A stretch of 64,000 bases of DNA from Brevibacillus_H sp049846925 (lineage in GTDB: Bacteria > Bacillota > Bacilli > Brevibacillales > Brevibacillaceae). The DNA is taken from the NCBI RefSeq assembly GCF_049846925.1, contig NZ_JBNCMT010000025.1, forward strand, positions 1 through 64,000. Reading direction: 5' to 3'. The position numbers and the translations under genes are program-made. The stretch's first letter is position 1. Each line of letters starts with the position of its first letter. The notes below the pieces were generated by a model that saw nothing but the letters and a program-made list of their open reading frames with translations, had not been told where the DNA came from and ran no database searches. Positions 26,491-34,845 of the stretch are shown here, one piece after another.

Positions 26491-27879
26491 ATGAAAATCA
26501 GACCATATCTCCTGTTTGCCCTGCTTGCACTCCTTATTACCTCTTTTTCCACTCCACAAGCAAAAGTAAATGCAGACACCTCTTCCACTAAAACCGTACT
26601 CGGCTACTACAACGTCTATTACTCCGGTGACAAAAACTCATATCAATCACTTACTTCTTACGGCTCCTACCTGTCTCGTATTTCAACGATGACCTATTCC
26701 GTAGATTTGACTGGCAAAGTGGTAGGAACGACTCCAACCGATGCCGTCTCTTATGCAAACAGCAACAATATTGAGGCCTTTGCAGCATTTACCAATCAAC
26801 TGAACGGTGGAGGCTTTGACCAGAATTTGGCTCATACGATTCTGTCGGATGCTACGATTCGTCAAGCTGCCATTGATAATATTGTAGCTACAGTTAAAAA
26901 CAACGGATTTACGGGAGCAAATGTAGATTTTGAAAATATGCTCGCTTCCGACCGTTCGCTATACAGTCAGTTCATCAGCGATTTGCGAGCCAAACTGAAC
27001 ACAAACGGGTACCAACTGATAGTTTCTGTCATGGCGAAAACTTCCGATTGTTTTACGTGCAGTTGGTCAGGAGCATTTGATTACGCTGCACTGGGACAAG
27101 CTGCTGATTATGTACAGATTATGACCTATGACCAAAACGGTCCATGGGGTACACCAGGACCTGTCGCTGGAGCCGATTGGGTAGAAAAGGTGTTGCAATT
27201 CGCTGTTTCTAAAATCGATTCAAGCAAGGTTCTCATGGGGCTGCCTGCTTATGGCTATGACTGGAATACGACAGCTTCAACTGGCAAAGCGGTTGCCTGG
27301 AAAGCCATTCCGAATCTGATTTCCACCACGGGAAGCACACCAAAGTGGGATAGCACAGCCCAATCTCCGTTCCTCACGTACAAAGCGTCAGACGGTTCCG
27401 ATCATACAGTCTGGTACGAAAATGCAGAAAGTATCAAAATCAAGAGCAATTTCGCAAATACGTACAACCTGGCTGGTGTGTCCGTATGGTGTTTGCGCTT
27501 GGATGACGAAAACTTCTGGAAAGCGGTACATGAAGGGTTGCAGTCAACCACATCCGCACCAGCCCCTGTATCCACTGAAACGATTACTACCTTAACTACG
27601 AGTAAAAATACTTATCGTCCGGGAGAGACCGTAATCATAACTTCCAAAGTTACGAACGCCTCCAGTCAACCTTTAGCAGGAGCATCCGTTACGCTTACAA
27701 TCACTGCACCGACTGGAAAAGTCACTACCTACTCAGGTGTTACCGATACTGCCGGGATCAAAAAGTTTTCCGTATCCACCACAAAGAAAAGTACCAAAGG
27801 AACTTATAAAGCAACGATTGTAACGAAGTTGGCAAACTATCAAAACAGTACGTCTACTATCTCGTATGTCTTGCAGTAA
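26491..27879 (+). CDS. Secreted GH18 glycoside hydrolase with C-terminal Ig-like domain
   Basis: The 462-residue protein has a signal peptide (cut near NADTSS, about 30), a GH18 barrel (about 35-350) and a C-terminal Ig-like or Big-type domain (about 365-462, with NTYRPGETVIITSKVTN). The catalytic strand reads GANVDFENM, keeping the Asp-x-Glu pair of GH18 though the first Asp of DxxDxDxE is replaced. It is closer to YaaH/SleL-type N-acetylglucosaminidases than to classic chitinases, but LysM repeats are absent. Substrate could be chitin or peptidoglycan. AGGAATCAGC precedes the ATG; a terminator follows. Confidence 0.85.
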   Translation: MKIRPYLLFALLALLITSFSTPQAKVNADTSSTKTVLGYYNVYYSGDKNSYQSLTSYGSYLSRISTMTYSVDLTGKVVGTTPTDAVSYANSNNIEAFAAFTNQLNGGGFDQNLAHTILSDATIRQAAIDNIVATVKNNGFTGANVDFENMLASDRSLYSQFISDLRAKLNTNGYQLIVSVMAKTSDCFTCSWSGAFDYAALGQAADYVQIMTYDQNGPWGTPGPVAGADWVEKVLQFAVSKIDSSKVLMGLPAYGYDWNTTASTGKAVAWKAIPNLISTTGSTPKWDSTAQSPFLTYKASDGSDHTVWYENAESIKIKSNFANTYNLAGVSVWCLRLDDENFWKAVHEGLQSTTSAPAPVSTETITTLTTSKNTYRPGETVIITSKVTNASSQPLAGASVTLTITAPTGKVTTYSGVTDTAGIKKFSVSTTKKSTKGTYKATIVTKLANYQNSTSTISYVLQ

Positions 27880-27903
27880 GAGGTCACGACCATTGAAAGT
27901 AGG

Positions 27904-27939
27904 AACACTCCTGAATGAATCAAACCATTCAGGAGTGTT
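27904..27939 (+). terminator. Terminator after GH18 gene
   Basis: AACACTCCTGAATG and CATTCAGGAGTGTT form a 14-bp perfect stem with an eight-base loop followed by TTCTTG. It can also serve the small gene on the opposite strand. Confidence 0.88.
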
Positions 27940-27976
27940 TTCTTGTTAGCGTGTTTTTCCGATTCCTGTAGAAAAA

Positions 27977-28054
27977 TTAGTCTTCAAGCAATGAGAAGAT
28001 GATGAAGATGATGAGGATAATCCAGAAAAAGTTACGTCCTCCAAAGTTTCCCAT
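27977..28054 (-). CDS. 25-aa hydrophobic small membrane protein
   Basis: A strong AAGGAGGGAAGTAACT site precedes an ATG at 28054 with a 25-residue frame. The N-terminus is MGNFGGRNFF, followed by one membrane helix rich in Ile and Phe, ending SLLED. It resembles in style the Gly-rich YjcZ-type sporulation micro-proteins of Bacillales, but the match is not exact. It has an unusually long upstream region (to about 28300) and no recognised partner. Confidence 0.7.
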   Translation of the reverse strand: MGNFGGRNFFWIILIIFIIFSLLED

Positions 28055-28354
28055 AGTTACTTCCCTCCTTATTGAATGAAGTTTAGACCAAGCCTTCGTC
28101 ACATCTCATCTACGAAGGACTTGACCTTATATACCTTATGAGGGAAGCGTTGGACCTGCATGTATGCTCGTCTACTATTGCTAAAAAAGGGCTTTACACA
28201 AACTTAACGTTTTCTCCATCTTTTCTCTATCCCGTCTTAAAAGAAGTTTCGTATAGTTACTGTGTCAGACCCTACGATGGACATAGCGTCCTTTATTCCT
28301 ACCACTTTTCGTTGGTCCCCTTCCAGCCGAAAGTGGTCCTTTTTTTCATACAAT
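28055..28354. other. Intergenic region with orphan terminator, no gene supported
   Basis: This 300-base stretch contains a hairpin CCTTCGT...ACGAAGG near 28094-28120 and, at 28301-28347, a plus-strand terminator-like hairpin (ACCACTTTTCG / CGAAAGTGGT then CCTTTTTTT). No plus-strand gene precedes that hairpin after the GH18 terminator. An 87-codon ORF here lacks a ribosome site. A small RNA ending at 28347 is possible but no promoter is convincing. Confidence 0.4.
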
Positions 28355-28432
28355 ACGGCCATGACCGTTTTGTTGACCGCAAGCGGTCACATCTACTTTA
28401 ATGAAAAACGTCGAGACGTTTTTCACAGAAAA
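28355..28432 (+). repeat. 78-bp triple-palindrome repeat, copy 1 (intergenic)
   Basis: Three hairpins follow each other: ACGGCCATGACCGT, GACCGCAAGCGGTC and AAAAACGTCGAGACGTTTTT. The 78 bases match the minus strand of 40342-40265 at 74 of 78 positions with no gap. It abuts the terminator of the GH15 gene. In this copy it is non-coding. Confidence 0.85.
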
Positions 28433-28462
28433 AAACGCCTGTCAATCCCATGACAGGCGTTT
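28433..28462 (-). terminator. Terminator of GH15 gene
   Basis: AAACGCCTGTCA (28433-28444) and TGACAGGCGTTT (28451-28462) form a 12-bp stem; A7 on the left gives a U tract on the minus strand. It touches the GH15 stop codon. Confidence 0.9.
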
Positions 28463-29550
28463 CATCTTTTTCCACTTCCAAGCGCCGAGGCAAGAATCAA
28501 ATACATGGCATGTGACCACAGCAGCGGTTTGGCAGGCAGACCAACCTGGTTCACCCACTTCTCGTACATCCGGGGAGCCAGCAAATGATCTTGCACTTGT
28601 TCAGACAGCCCCTCCGAAGTGTACCTGTCTTCGATCCAGGCTAGAATGCGATGGGCTTTATCCCGCTCCCCCAGTTGCGTGTAGTACCATCCAAGCCATG
28701 CAGATAATAAGATCCACTGTCCACCCCCGAAGTAGGTATCCTCTTTATACCGATGGAGCCCTTCTTCGTATAGTAATTCTCGTTCAATGCCTCTGACGGT
28801 TTGGATCATTCGTATATCATTTACTTCTACCAAGCCATAAGGTACGGAGAGCCAAATCAGGCTTGAATCGATGTTTGGGCTACCTGCTGATTTATCAAAT
28901 AAACCATTTGTTACACACTCGTTAGATACAAATTTGCGAATCTGCTCACATAGATGAACAATTGGCTTTTGTCGCTCGGGTAGATAGGAAGAAATGGCTG
29001 CAAGTCCACCGTAGATCGCTGCCAAGGTAGACGAATGTACCTGATCCCCGTGTTCTTCCCAGCAGTCGAAGTTTGGCAACCTCCAGCATGCACTCAGATA
29101 GTCAATGGTAACTTCAATTGCCTGTCGGAACATAGGCAGCATTCCTTGCCCCTCTGTGAGCTGGAGATGCTGGCTTAATCCCCACAACCATGCTCCATAG
29201 CCGTCTAATTGAAAGTTGCCCCATTCTCCTGTAACTTCATTGCCATCCACTGAAAAACGTGTATGCAGAAACAGGTTGGAATCTATATTTTTCTCTCCAG
29301 ACAAAACTCGTTGGATGATTTGCCTGGCTTTATTTGCATGTTGGAGAACGACACGGTTGCACCATTGATAAAACCGTAGTGCAGACTGATGCTCATCCAC
29401 CAGATCCATCGCATAGGCAATAAACGTTCCATCACGCAACCATGAATACTGATAGTGGGAAAAACCGGGTGAAGCCAGAAACGCACCTGATCTTGCCTGA
29501 TTCTCTCGTATTATCCCGATGCTGTCTCTGATGAAGCGAGATGTCGTCAT
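28462..29550 (-). CDS. GH15-type glucoamylase-like protein
   Basis: ATG at 29550 has GAGGT seven bases upstream; ATG 29556 and GTG 29559 are close alternatives. The 362-residue protein has an (alpha/alpha)6-barrel pattern with YSWLRDGTFIAYAM near residue 35, FDCWEEHGDQVHSSTLAAIYGGL near 165 (general acid Glu) and GLSEQV near 325 (general base Glu of the GL-x-EQ motif), as in GH15 glucoamylases and trehalases. It lacks the N-terminal beta-sandwich, so it is shorter than full-length GH15 enzymes. No signal peptide: probably cytoplasmic. Substrate may be an alpha-glucan or trehalose. Confidence 0.82.
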   Translation of the reverse strand: MTTSRFIRDSIGIIRENQARSGAFLASPGFSHYQYSWLRDGTFIAYAMDLVDEHQSALRFYQWCNRVVLQHANKARQIIQRVLSGEKNIDSNLFLHTRFSVDGNEVTGEWGNFQLDGYGAWLWGLSQHLQLTEGQGMLPMFRQAIEVTIDYLSACWRLPNFDCWEEHGDQVHSSTLAAIYGGLAAISSYLPERQKPIVHLCEQIRKFVSNECVTNGLFDKSAGSPNIDSSLIWLSVPYGLVEVNDIRMIQTVRGIERELLYEEGLHRYKEDTYFGGGQWILLSAWLGWYYTQLGERDKAHRILAWIEDRYTSEGLSEQVQDHLLAPRMYEKWVNQVGLPAKPLLWSHAMYLILASALGSGKR

Positions 29551-29592
29551 GCACATCACCTCAGTTCAGCTTCATTCCCTACTGATTAGATG

Positions 29593-30405
29593 CTATTCGC
29601 TCTCCTGCCAATTCGACACATAATTTTGAAGTTCCTGATAAAAAGTAGGGTTACAAGCAACTACACTGCTTTTTTCATCATAGGGAAGTTCTTCACCAGT
29701 CATCTTGGTGACAGTTCCCCCTGCTTCTTCCACAATAATTCGGGCAGCACCAAAATCCCATGCGTTCAATTGCAAGCTGACATACCCATCCAAGCGTCCC
29801 GCAGCAACATAGGCCATCTCCAATGCTGCACTGCCCAGCAGACGTACAGCTCTCACCTTGCCAGCCAATTTCTTCACAATGAGATCGATCCCCATCTGTT
29901 CCGCACGCTTATTCCAAAAAACACTGGTACAAAGCAGTGCTTCTTCAAGCTTCACTTCACGATCCAATGTCAGCTTGCGGCCATTAAGAAAAGCACCCTG
30001 GCCTTTTACCGCATGGAACATTTCATCACGTGATGGGTCATACACGACACCCACAATACCCGTGCCCTTATGGTAAACCGCTATCGATACAGAAAAATTG
30101 ATCTGCTGGTGGACAAAATTGGTTGTACCATCAATCGGATCAATAATCCAGACGGTATCAAACTCATTCGGGTCATATTGAATCGTGCTTTCTTCCCCCA
30201 GGATACCATGATTAGGATAATGCGAAAGAATGGTTTGGACGACCTCTTTCTCTACTTCTTTGTCAACGGCTGTCACCAGGTCAGATGCGGAGGTCTTGTA
30301 TTCAACAAGGAACGGTTCCTTCAATCGTGTCAGACTTAATTCTCCTGCTGTTCTGGCGCATGAGATTGCGAGTTGTAATACTTTTTCTATTTCGAACGGT
30401 TGCAA
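29593..30405 (-). CDS. Inositol monophosphatase family protein
   Basis: TTG start with GGGTGG about eight bases upstream. The 270-residue protein has the metal and phosphate motifs GEEST (near 70), WIIDPIDGTTNF (near 90) and NAWDFGAARIIVEEAGG (near 218). That is the Mg2+-dependent, lithium-sensitive phosphatase fold. Substrates include inositol-1-phosphate, histidinol-phosphate, NADP or PAP; the sequence does not decide. It is 42 bases upstream of the GH15 gene in the same direction and likely co-transcribed. Confidence 0.92.
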   Translation of the reverse strand: MQPFEIEKVLQLAISCARTAGELSLTRLKEPFLVEYKTSASDLVTAVDKEVEKEVVQTILSHYPNHGILGEESTIQYDPNEFDTVWIIDPIDGTTNFVHQQINFSVSIAVYHKGTGIVGVVYDPSRDEMFHAVKGQGAFLNGRKLTLDREVKLEEALLCTSVFWNKRAEQMGIDLIVKKLAGKVRAVRLLGSAALEMAYVAAGRLDGYVSLQLNAWDFGAARIIVEEAGGTVTKMTGEELPYDEKSSVVACNPTFYQELQNYVSNWQESE

Positions 30406-30509
30406 ACTGTATCGCCACCCAACCCATTTGTGTTTTCTCTATAGTTTACCATATTTATGATACTTCTTTCACGTTCTGAGAATTTTCGACAAAACCCATC
30501 CGAAAAATT

Positions 30510-30567
30510 TTCACATCAAATCCATTATTCATAAAACGTTCACATAAAAGCGTGCAATTTTTCACAT
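30510..30567 (+). promoter_or_regulatory. Three TTCACAT repeats upstream of nosD (ResD/Fnr-like)
   Basis: TTCACAT occurs at 30510-30516, 30539-30545 and 30561-30567; on the minus strand each reads ATGTGAA followed by T-rich sequence. This resembles the published ResD-type element TTGTGAA-N3-TTT of B. subtilis. Related TTGTGAA copies precede nirK. Regulator identity is inference. Confidence 0.5.
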
Positions 30568-30642
30568 GAAATCGTTTGCAGTTTAACTATCATGAAGCTA
30601 GTTGTCTTGCCCAAACAACAGATGAAAGGAGGACAAACATTC

Positions 30643-31977
30643 GTGCGTAGCGGTCGCTTCTTATCACTACTGCTTTTTTTATTGCTTGGATTTGCTACCA
30701 GTACGGAAGCCAAGTCAATTACGGCGTCTCCGTCACAATCTCTTCAATCGACGATTGATGAGGCTGGCGAACATGATGTGATTCAACTTGAGGCAGGTCT
30801 CTATAAAGGAGACATCGTAATTAACAAACCACTGCAATTGATTGGAACATCGGGTGCCATCATTCAAGGTGACCGGGATGGAAATGTCATTACGGTCAAT
30901 GCGAATCAAGTTACCCTCAAGAACTTGACTGTAACAGGCAGCGGCAGCAGCTCTGCTGGAATTTATATTACGAAAAACAGTTCTGTCGTAGAAAACAATC
31001 AGATTACCGATGTGTTTCACGGTGTCCACGTCTATCAAGGGCATGGAAGCATCATCAGGGAGAATCAGATCAGCAGCTTCGATCAGGAAGGCTTTCTTGG
31101 ATTCGGTATCTTCTTTAATGAATCATCACAAAATCAGGTTTTGAATAATCAGGTGAAGCACGTTCAGGATGGGATTTACTTCTCCTTTTCCGGTACCAGT
31201 GTCATTCACGGAAATACGATCACCGATGCCCGTTACGGGATTCATACGATGGACTCTGACGAGCTGCAATTCACGGAGAACCGCTCTGTGAACAACATGA
31301 CCGGTGCGATGGTCATGCTAAGTGCTTACCTCGATATCCGCAATAACCAGTTCCTTCACAATAAAGGACCGACGGGTGCAGGGGTCTTCCTCTTCGACTG
31401 CCGTAATGTCTCTGTCTCTGAGAATGAAATCGTGGATAACAGTCGAGGAATCTATTTCGAAAACAATTATGATTCGGCCTTTTTTAAAAACACCATAGCA
31501 GGCAACAACACAGGGATTGAAATCAAACAGGTCTCCAAAAACAATGCCGTCTTCCAAAACAATCTGATTGCCAACGTGAGACAAATCCGCAATCTGGGCG
31601 AAAACAGCAACTTGTTTGACGACACCAAACAAGGCAACTATTGGGACGACTACCGTGGAATAGATGTAAACAAAGACGGGATTGGCGAGTTACATTACCG
31701 GAGTGGAGACATGTTTTACGGTTTGATGGAGAAAAAACCAGAGCTGCAGTTGTTTTTTGAAAGTCCGGCGGTCGTCATGTTGAACTCGATCAAAAAATTT
31801 GTGCCGGAGAATGACAAACAGGATATTGAAGATCAATATCCCCTGCTCCAGCCGCTTTCTCTCAAATCAGTCAAGGACGAATCAAAACAAACTTTGCCAA
31901 TCACATTTACTGCATTCATCCTAATTTTATTTGTCAGTAGCATCCGAATTTATTACAAGGGGCTGAAATCATCATGA
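30643..31977 (+). CDS. nosD: NosD, nitrous oxide reductase maturation protein
   Basis: GTG at 30643 is chosen: AAAGGAGG lies ten bases upstream and the product then begins with a clean signal peptide (SLLLFLLLGFATSTEA). The 444-residue protein is a right-handed beta-helix of CASH/PbH1 repeats (many N-x-I-x-x-N/S turns, e.g. VVENNQITDVFHGVHV), has the NYWDDYRGIDVNKDGIGE motif of NosD, and a C-terminal membrane helix near 420-440. NosD works with the NosFY ABC transporter to assemble the CuZ centre of NosZ on the outer side of the membrane. It starts the nosDLYF operon. No nosZ is adjacent. Confidence 0.93.
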   Translation: MRSGRFLSLLLFLLLGFATSTEAKSITASPSQSLQSTIDEAGEHDVIQLEAGLYKGDIVINKPLQLIGTSGAIIQGDRDGNVITVNANQVTLKNLTVTGSGSSSAGIYITKNSSVVENNQITDVFHGVHVYQGHGSIIRENQISSFDQEGFLGFGIFFNESSQNQVLNNQVKHVQDGIYFSFSGTSVIHGNTITDARYGIHTMDSDELQFTENRSVNNMTGAMVMLSAYLDIRNNQFLHNKGPTGAGVFLFDCRNVSVSENEIVDNSRGIYFENNYDSAFFKNTIAGNNTGIEIKQVSKNNAVFQNNLIANVRQIRNLGENSNLFDDTKQGNYWDDYRGIDVNKDGIGELHYRSGDMFYGLMEKKPELQLFFESPAVVMLNSIKKFVPENDKQDIEDQYPLLQPLSLKSVKDESKQTLPITFTAFILILFVSSIRIYYKGLKSS

Positions 31978-32468
31978 TGTCATATTTCAAGAAGAATAAA
32001 ACGATTTTCTTCCTTCTTTCCGTGGTCTGCGTCCTGGTGTTCCTTACTGGTTGCGGGCAAAAGACCTATGAACCTGTCGCCATCAATCCAGCAGTAGATA
32101 CATGTGGGCAGTGCAAAATGGCAGTAGAAGACGGAGCTTTCGCAGCTCAACTGTTTTTAGGCGATGGCACCTCAATGAAATTTGACGATATCGGCTGCAT
32201 GGTAGACTATCTCATCGATGCAGGCTCCCAGCAAAAAATTGCAGACCGTTATGTCAGAGACCTGAACACCAATGAGTGGGTCCGTCTGGAGGCTGCAACC
32301 TTTGTCACCAATACGGGTGTAGGTTCACCGATGAATTATGATATTGTCGCATTCAAAGATAAAGCACAAGCAGAACAATTCAGCAAAGAAAAGAATTTGC
32401 AAGACGCCCTGTTGACAGGTGAACAAATTTTACAAGCAAAACCGGAACGTAAAAAACCCTCACATTAA
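31974..32468 (+). CDS. nosL: NosL, copper-binding lipoprotein
   Basis: The start overlaps the nosD stop as ATGA. The 164-residue protein has a lipoprotein signal with lipobox LTGC (Cys near 27) and the NosL motif CGQCKMAVEDGAFAAQ followed by KFDDIGCM, which supplies Cu(I) ligands. NosL delivers copper to the NosDFY complex for the CuZ centre. It is translationally coupled to nosD and precedes nosY. Confidence 0.93.
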   Translation: MMSYFKKNKTIFFLLSVVCVLVFLTGCGQKTYEPVAINPAVDTCGQCKMAVEDGAFAAQLFLGDGTSMKFDDIGCMVDYLIDAGSQQKIADRYVRDLNTNEWVRLEAATFVTNTGVGSPMNYDIVAFKDKAQAEQFSKEKNLQDALLTGEQILQAKPERKKPSH

Positions 32469-32485
32469 GGAGAAGGTTGGCGCTA

Positions 32486-33319
32486 ATGAACAGATCAATT
32501 ATCAAAACCATTGCGCAGCATGAGTGCAAAATTGCCGTTCGCAACAAGTGGTTGCTCAGCTTTACTGTTCTTTTTTCCTGCTTAGCCGTTACCGTAATCT
32601 TGTTTGATGTCTTTTCCTATGCAGAGAGTGGTTTTCAAGGCTTTAACCGAACAACAGCCAGTTTGTTGAATCTATCTCTATACATCATGCCAATCATTGC
32701 CCTCATCTTCGGTACATCAATGGTCACCGGGGATATTGAGGACGGCGGGTTCAATCTGTTAACGACCTATCCACTGACCCGTTCGCAGATTATTCTCGGG
32801 AAATACATTGGCATTGCCTCTTCGCTGTTTGCCGTAGTTGCGTTGAGTTACGGGCTCGTAGGCTTGCTCTTGCTCTTCTTTGGAAGCAGCGGCGATTTTG
32901 GAACCTATATCATTTTTATCATTTCCTCTCTCTTGCTGCTTTTTAATTATTTAGCAATCGCCATGTGGATTGGGATTCGTGCTGAAACAAGGATGCAAGC
33001 ATTTGGCCTGTCGATCCTGGTTTGGTGCTTCTCGATTCTTATGTATGAGTTTGTAGTAATTGGCCTTGTGATGGTTATGCCGAATCAGTGGATCATACCT
33101 TTCTTGTCCTTTTCGACCATGATCAATCCTGCAGAAGTCGTTCGCATCTGGACCGTCCTTGCACTCGGTGGAGAGTCCATCTTTGGCCCAAGTTACTATT
33201 TTCTTAGTGAACTCAAACGGATGGGAATCTCCCACTACCCACTGCTTCTCGCTTCCATCCTTTGGGTTATGATCCCTGTATGGCTGTCCATTGCCGCACT
33301 GAAACGGAGGCTATCCTGA
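32486..33319 (+). CDS. nosY: NosY-type ABC transporter permease
   Basis: ATG at 32486 is preferred (AAGG nine bases upstream); a TTG at 32477 has poor spacing. The 277-residue protein has about six membrane segments in an ABC-2 fold, with FGTSMVTGDIEDGGFNLLTTYPLTRSQI after segment 2, characteristic of NosY. It forms the membrane part of the NosDFY complex. Its stop shares one base with the nosF start (TGATG). Confidence 0.9.
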   Translation: MNRSIIKTIAQHECKIAVRNKWLLSFTVLFSCLAVTVILFDVFSYAESGFQGFNRTTASLLNLSLYIMPIIALIFGTSMVTGDIEDGGFNLLTTYPLTRSQIILGKYIGIASSLFAVVALSYGLVGLLLLFFGSSGDFGTYIIFIISSLLLLFNYLAIAMWIGIRAETRMQAFGLSILVWCFSILMYEFVVIGLVMVMPNQWIIPFLSFSTMINPAEVVRIWTVLALGGESIFGPSYYFLSELKRMGISHYPLLLASILWVMIPVWLSIAALKRRLS

Positions 33320-34062
33320 TGAACATGGTGGAATTGAATCAAGTCCAAAAAGTGTTTGGCAATGGTGTCGCAATCTCGGACATCACCTTTCATGTACGAC
33401 CTGGCGAATGTGTTGCGCTTTGCGGAGGCAATGGAGCCGGGAAAAGTACAGTAATGAAAATGCTTGTCGGTAACCTGCTGCCGACGAGCGGAGAAATCAA
33501 GATCAACGGGACACCTGTCCGACCGCAGGAAATGGAATTTCGACGCTACATCGGGTATATGCCGGATCACGTTGTTTTCCCGCGTACCCTCACAGGCAAA
33601 GAGATTTTGTCGTTCTATGCTGAGCTTAGTGGTGAATCCGCTGACAAGGCCGATCACTTCCTTGAACAGGTTGGTCTTACCCATGCTGCCAAACGAAAAG
33701 TTGGCGAATACTCCAAAGGCATGATGCAGCGACTCGTACTCGCCCAAGCCTTGTTACATTCTCCCCCGCTGCTTTTGTTAGACGAACCTACAAATGGCTT
33801 GGATCCTTTTTGGATGATTGAGTTCAAAAGAATGCTTCTTGAACTCAAATCACAAGGAAAAACAATTATTCTTTCCTCCCATATCATGAGGGATATTGAA
33901 GAGCTGGCAGATCGGGTAATCATCATGGATGAAGGCAAAATCGCTGCTCATGACACGATTGAGCATATCATCCGCCAATGGTCCCCGCAGACGAACAACT
34001 TCGAGGACGCCTTGATGGCCCTGCTGCTGGCAAAACGGAAAGAAGTTCGGAAAGTGGTTTAG
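33319..34062 (+). CDS. nosF: NosF-type ABC transporter ATPase
   Basis: ATG at 33319 overlaps the nosY stop; GGAGG lies seven to eight bases upstream. The 247-residue protein has Walker A GGNGAGKST near 38, the signature YSKGMMQRLVLAQAL, Walker B LLLLDEPTNGLDP and switch His in LSSHIMRDIEE. It powers NosDFY during copper-sulfur centre maturation. It is the last gene of the operon, which ends at a T-rich hairpin. Confidence 0.9.
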   Translation: MNMVELNQVQKVFGNGVAISDITFHVRPGECVALCGGNGAGKSTVMKMLVGNLLPTSGEIKINGTPVRPQEMEFRRYIGYMPDHVVFPRTLTGKEILSFYAELSGESADKADHFLEQVGLTHAAKRKVGEYSKGMMQRLVLAQALLHSPPLLLLDEPTNGLDPFWMIEFKRMLLELKSQGKTIILSSHIMRDIEELADRVIIMDEGKIAAHDTIEHIIRQWSPQTNNFEDALMALLLAKRKEVRKVV

Positions 34063-34082
34063 GGAATGTAACAGTTTTTTAT

Positions 34083-34152
34083 AAAGAACAAAACCTAGCC
34101 GAGAGCACGACTGTAACGTGTATTGGACTCAAGTTTTGTTCTTTTATTTTTT
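34083..34152 (+). terminator. Probable terminator of nosDLYF
   Basis: AAAGAACAAAAC (34083-34094) pairs with GTTTTGTTCTTT (34133-34144) across a 38-base loop and is followed by TTATTTTTTT. Confidence 0.6.
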
Positions 34153-34626
34153 TGACTGGAAGTAGGTTTTTTCCGATGAGGTTGGATGAAAAATCTCTAG
34201 CGGATAGGGTAGTGCCAGTTTCGGCAAAGAATGCACGTCAAAATAACGCAAATCAGCCGATTCGCCGTCAATCGCCTGGAGTGTCCCACTTGCGAAAGAA
34301 CATTCAAACATGAAAATGACATATTCCACCTGATTCCCGTCTGGATATGTATATCGGTATTCTTTCCCGCCAAATACCCCCCGCAATTGCTGCGGGATGA
34401 CGTGTAGTCCCGTCTCTTCCCACACCTCACGAATGACTGCCTCGGCAGGTGTTTCTCCCAGTTCGATCGCTCCCGCAGGCAAACTCCAAATGTCACTGTC
34501 TAGTGATGGCCTCTGGAATAGAATCTCTTCCTTTTCATTGCGGATAATCGCTGCGACACAGGGATTGAAAATGAGTTGTGTCCCTATTTTCTGACGCAGT
34601 TGCTGATAAAACGCAGACATCGGCAT
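34144..34626 (-). CDS. NUDIX hydrolase
   Basis: ATG at 34626 follows AAAGGAGTGAGGTAC; the ORF is 11 codons longer. The 160-residue protein has the complete Nudix box GAIELGETPAEAVIREVWEE followed by TG (G-x5-E-x7-REUxEExGU) near residues 57-79, which binds Mg2+ for diphosphate hydrolysis. The substrate is not predictable; the N-terminal QQLRQKIGTQLIFNPCVAAIIRN segment matches MutT-like proteins of Bacillales. It converges on nosF. Confidence 0.88.
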   Translation of the reverse strand: MPMSAFYQQLRQKIGTQLIFNPCVAAIIRNEKEEILFQRPSLDSDIWSLPAGAIELGETPAEAVIREVWEETGLHVIPQQLRGVFGGKEYRYTYPDGNQVEYVIFMFECSFASGTLQAIDGESADLRYFDVHSLPKLALPYPLEIFHPTSSEKTYFQSKK

Positions 34627-34662
34627 GTACCTCACTCCTTTGAAAAGACAACTCCCCAATCA

Positions 34663-34680
34663 GCAGAGAGGGGAGTTACA
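34663..34680 (-). terminator. Hairpin after the 40-aa gene
   Basis: AACTCCCC and GGGGAGTT form an eight-bp stem (about 34649-34676) with a 12-base loop and a modest U-rich tail on the minus strand, following the small gene at 34687-34809. Confidence 0.45.
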
Positions 34681-34686
34681 CGTGTG

Positions 34687-34809
34687 TTATTCTACGAGAT
34701 ATTTGATTAAAAACATGACCGGAATCAATAGCACAAAACAAACACCAAATACTTTTAGTTCCTTGACTGTCTTCTTGATCATTTTTACTTCTTGGTCTGT
34801 GTATTTCAT
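34687..34809 (-). CDS. 40-aa small membrane protein
   Basis: AAGGAGGAGAAAACGAAT precedes an ATG at 34809. The 40-residue product has a charged N-terminal helix (MKYTDQEVKMIKKTVKEL) and one membrane segment (VFGVCFVLLIPVMFLIKYL). It is preceded on the same strand by the 119-residue gene. No family recognised; the ribosome site and clean topology support it as a real gene. Confidence 0.65.
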   Translation of the reverse strand: MKYTDQEVKMIKKTVKELKVFGVCFVLLIPVMFLIKYLVE

Positions 34810-34845
34810 ATTCGTTTTCTCCTCCTTGGAATGTGTAATCGTTCC

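Noticed and set aside
28138..28401. Plus-strand 87-codon ORF crossing the 78-bp repeat
   Set aside because: No ribosome site, runs through an intrinsic terminator and a repeat, and has no protein-like features.
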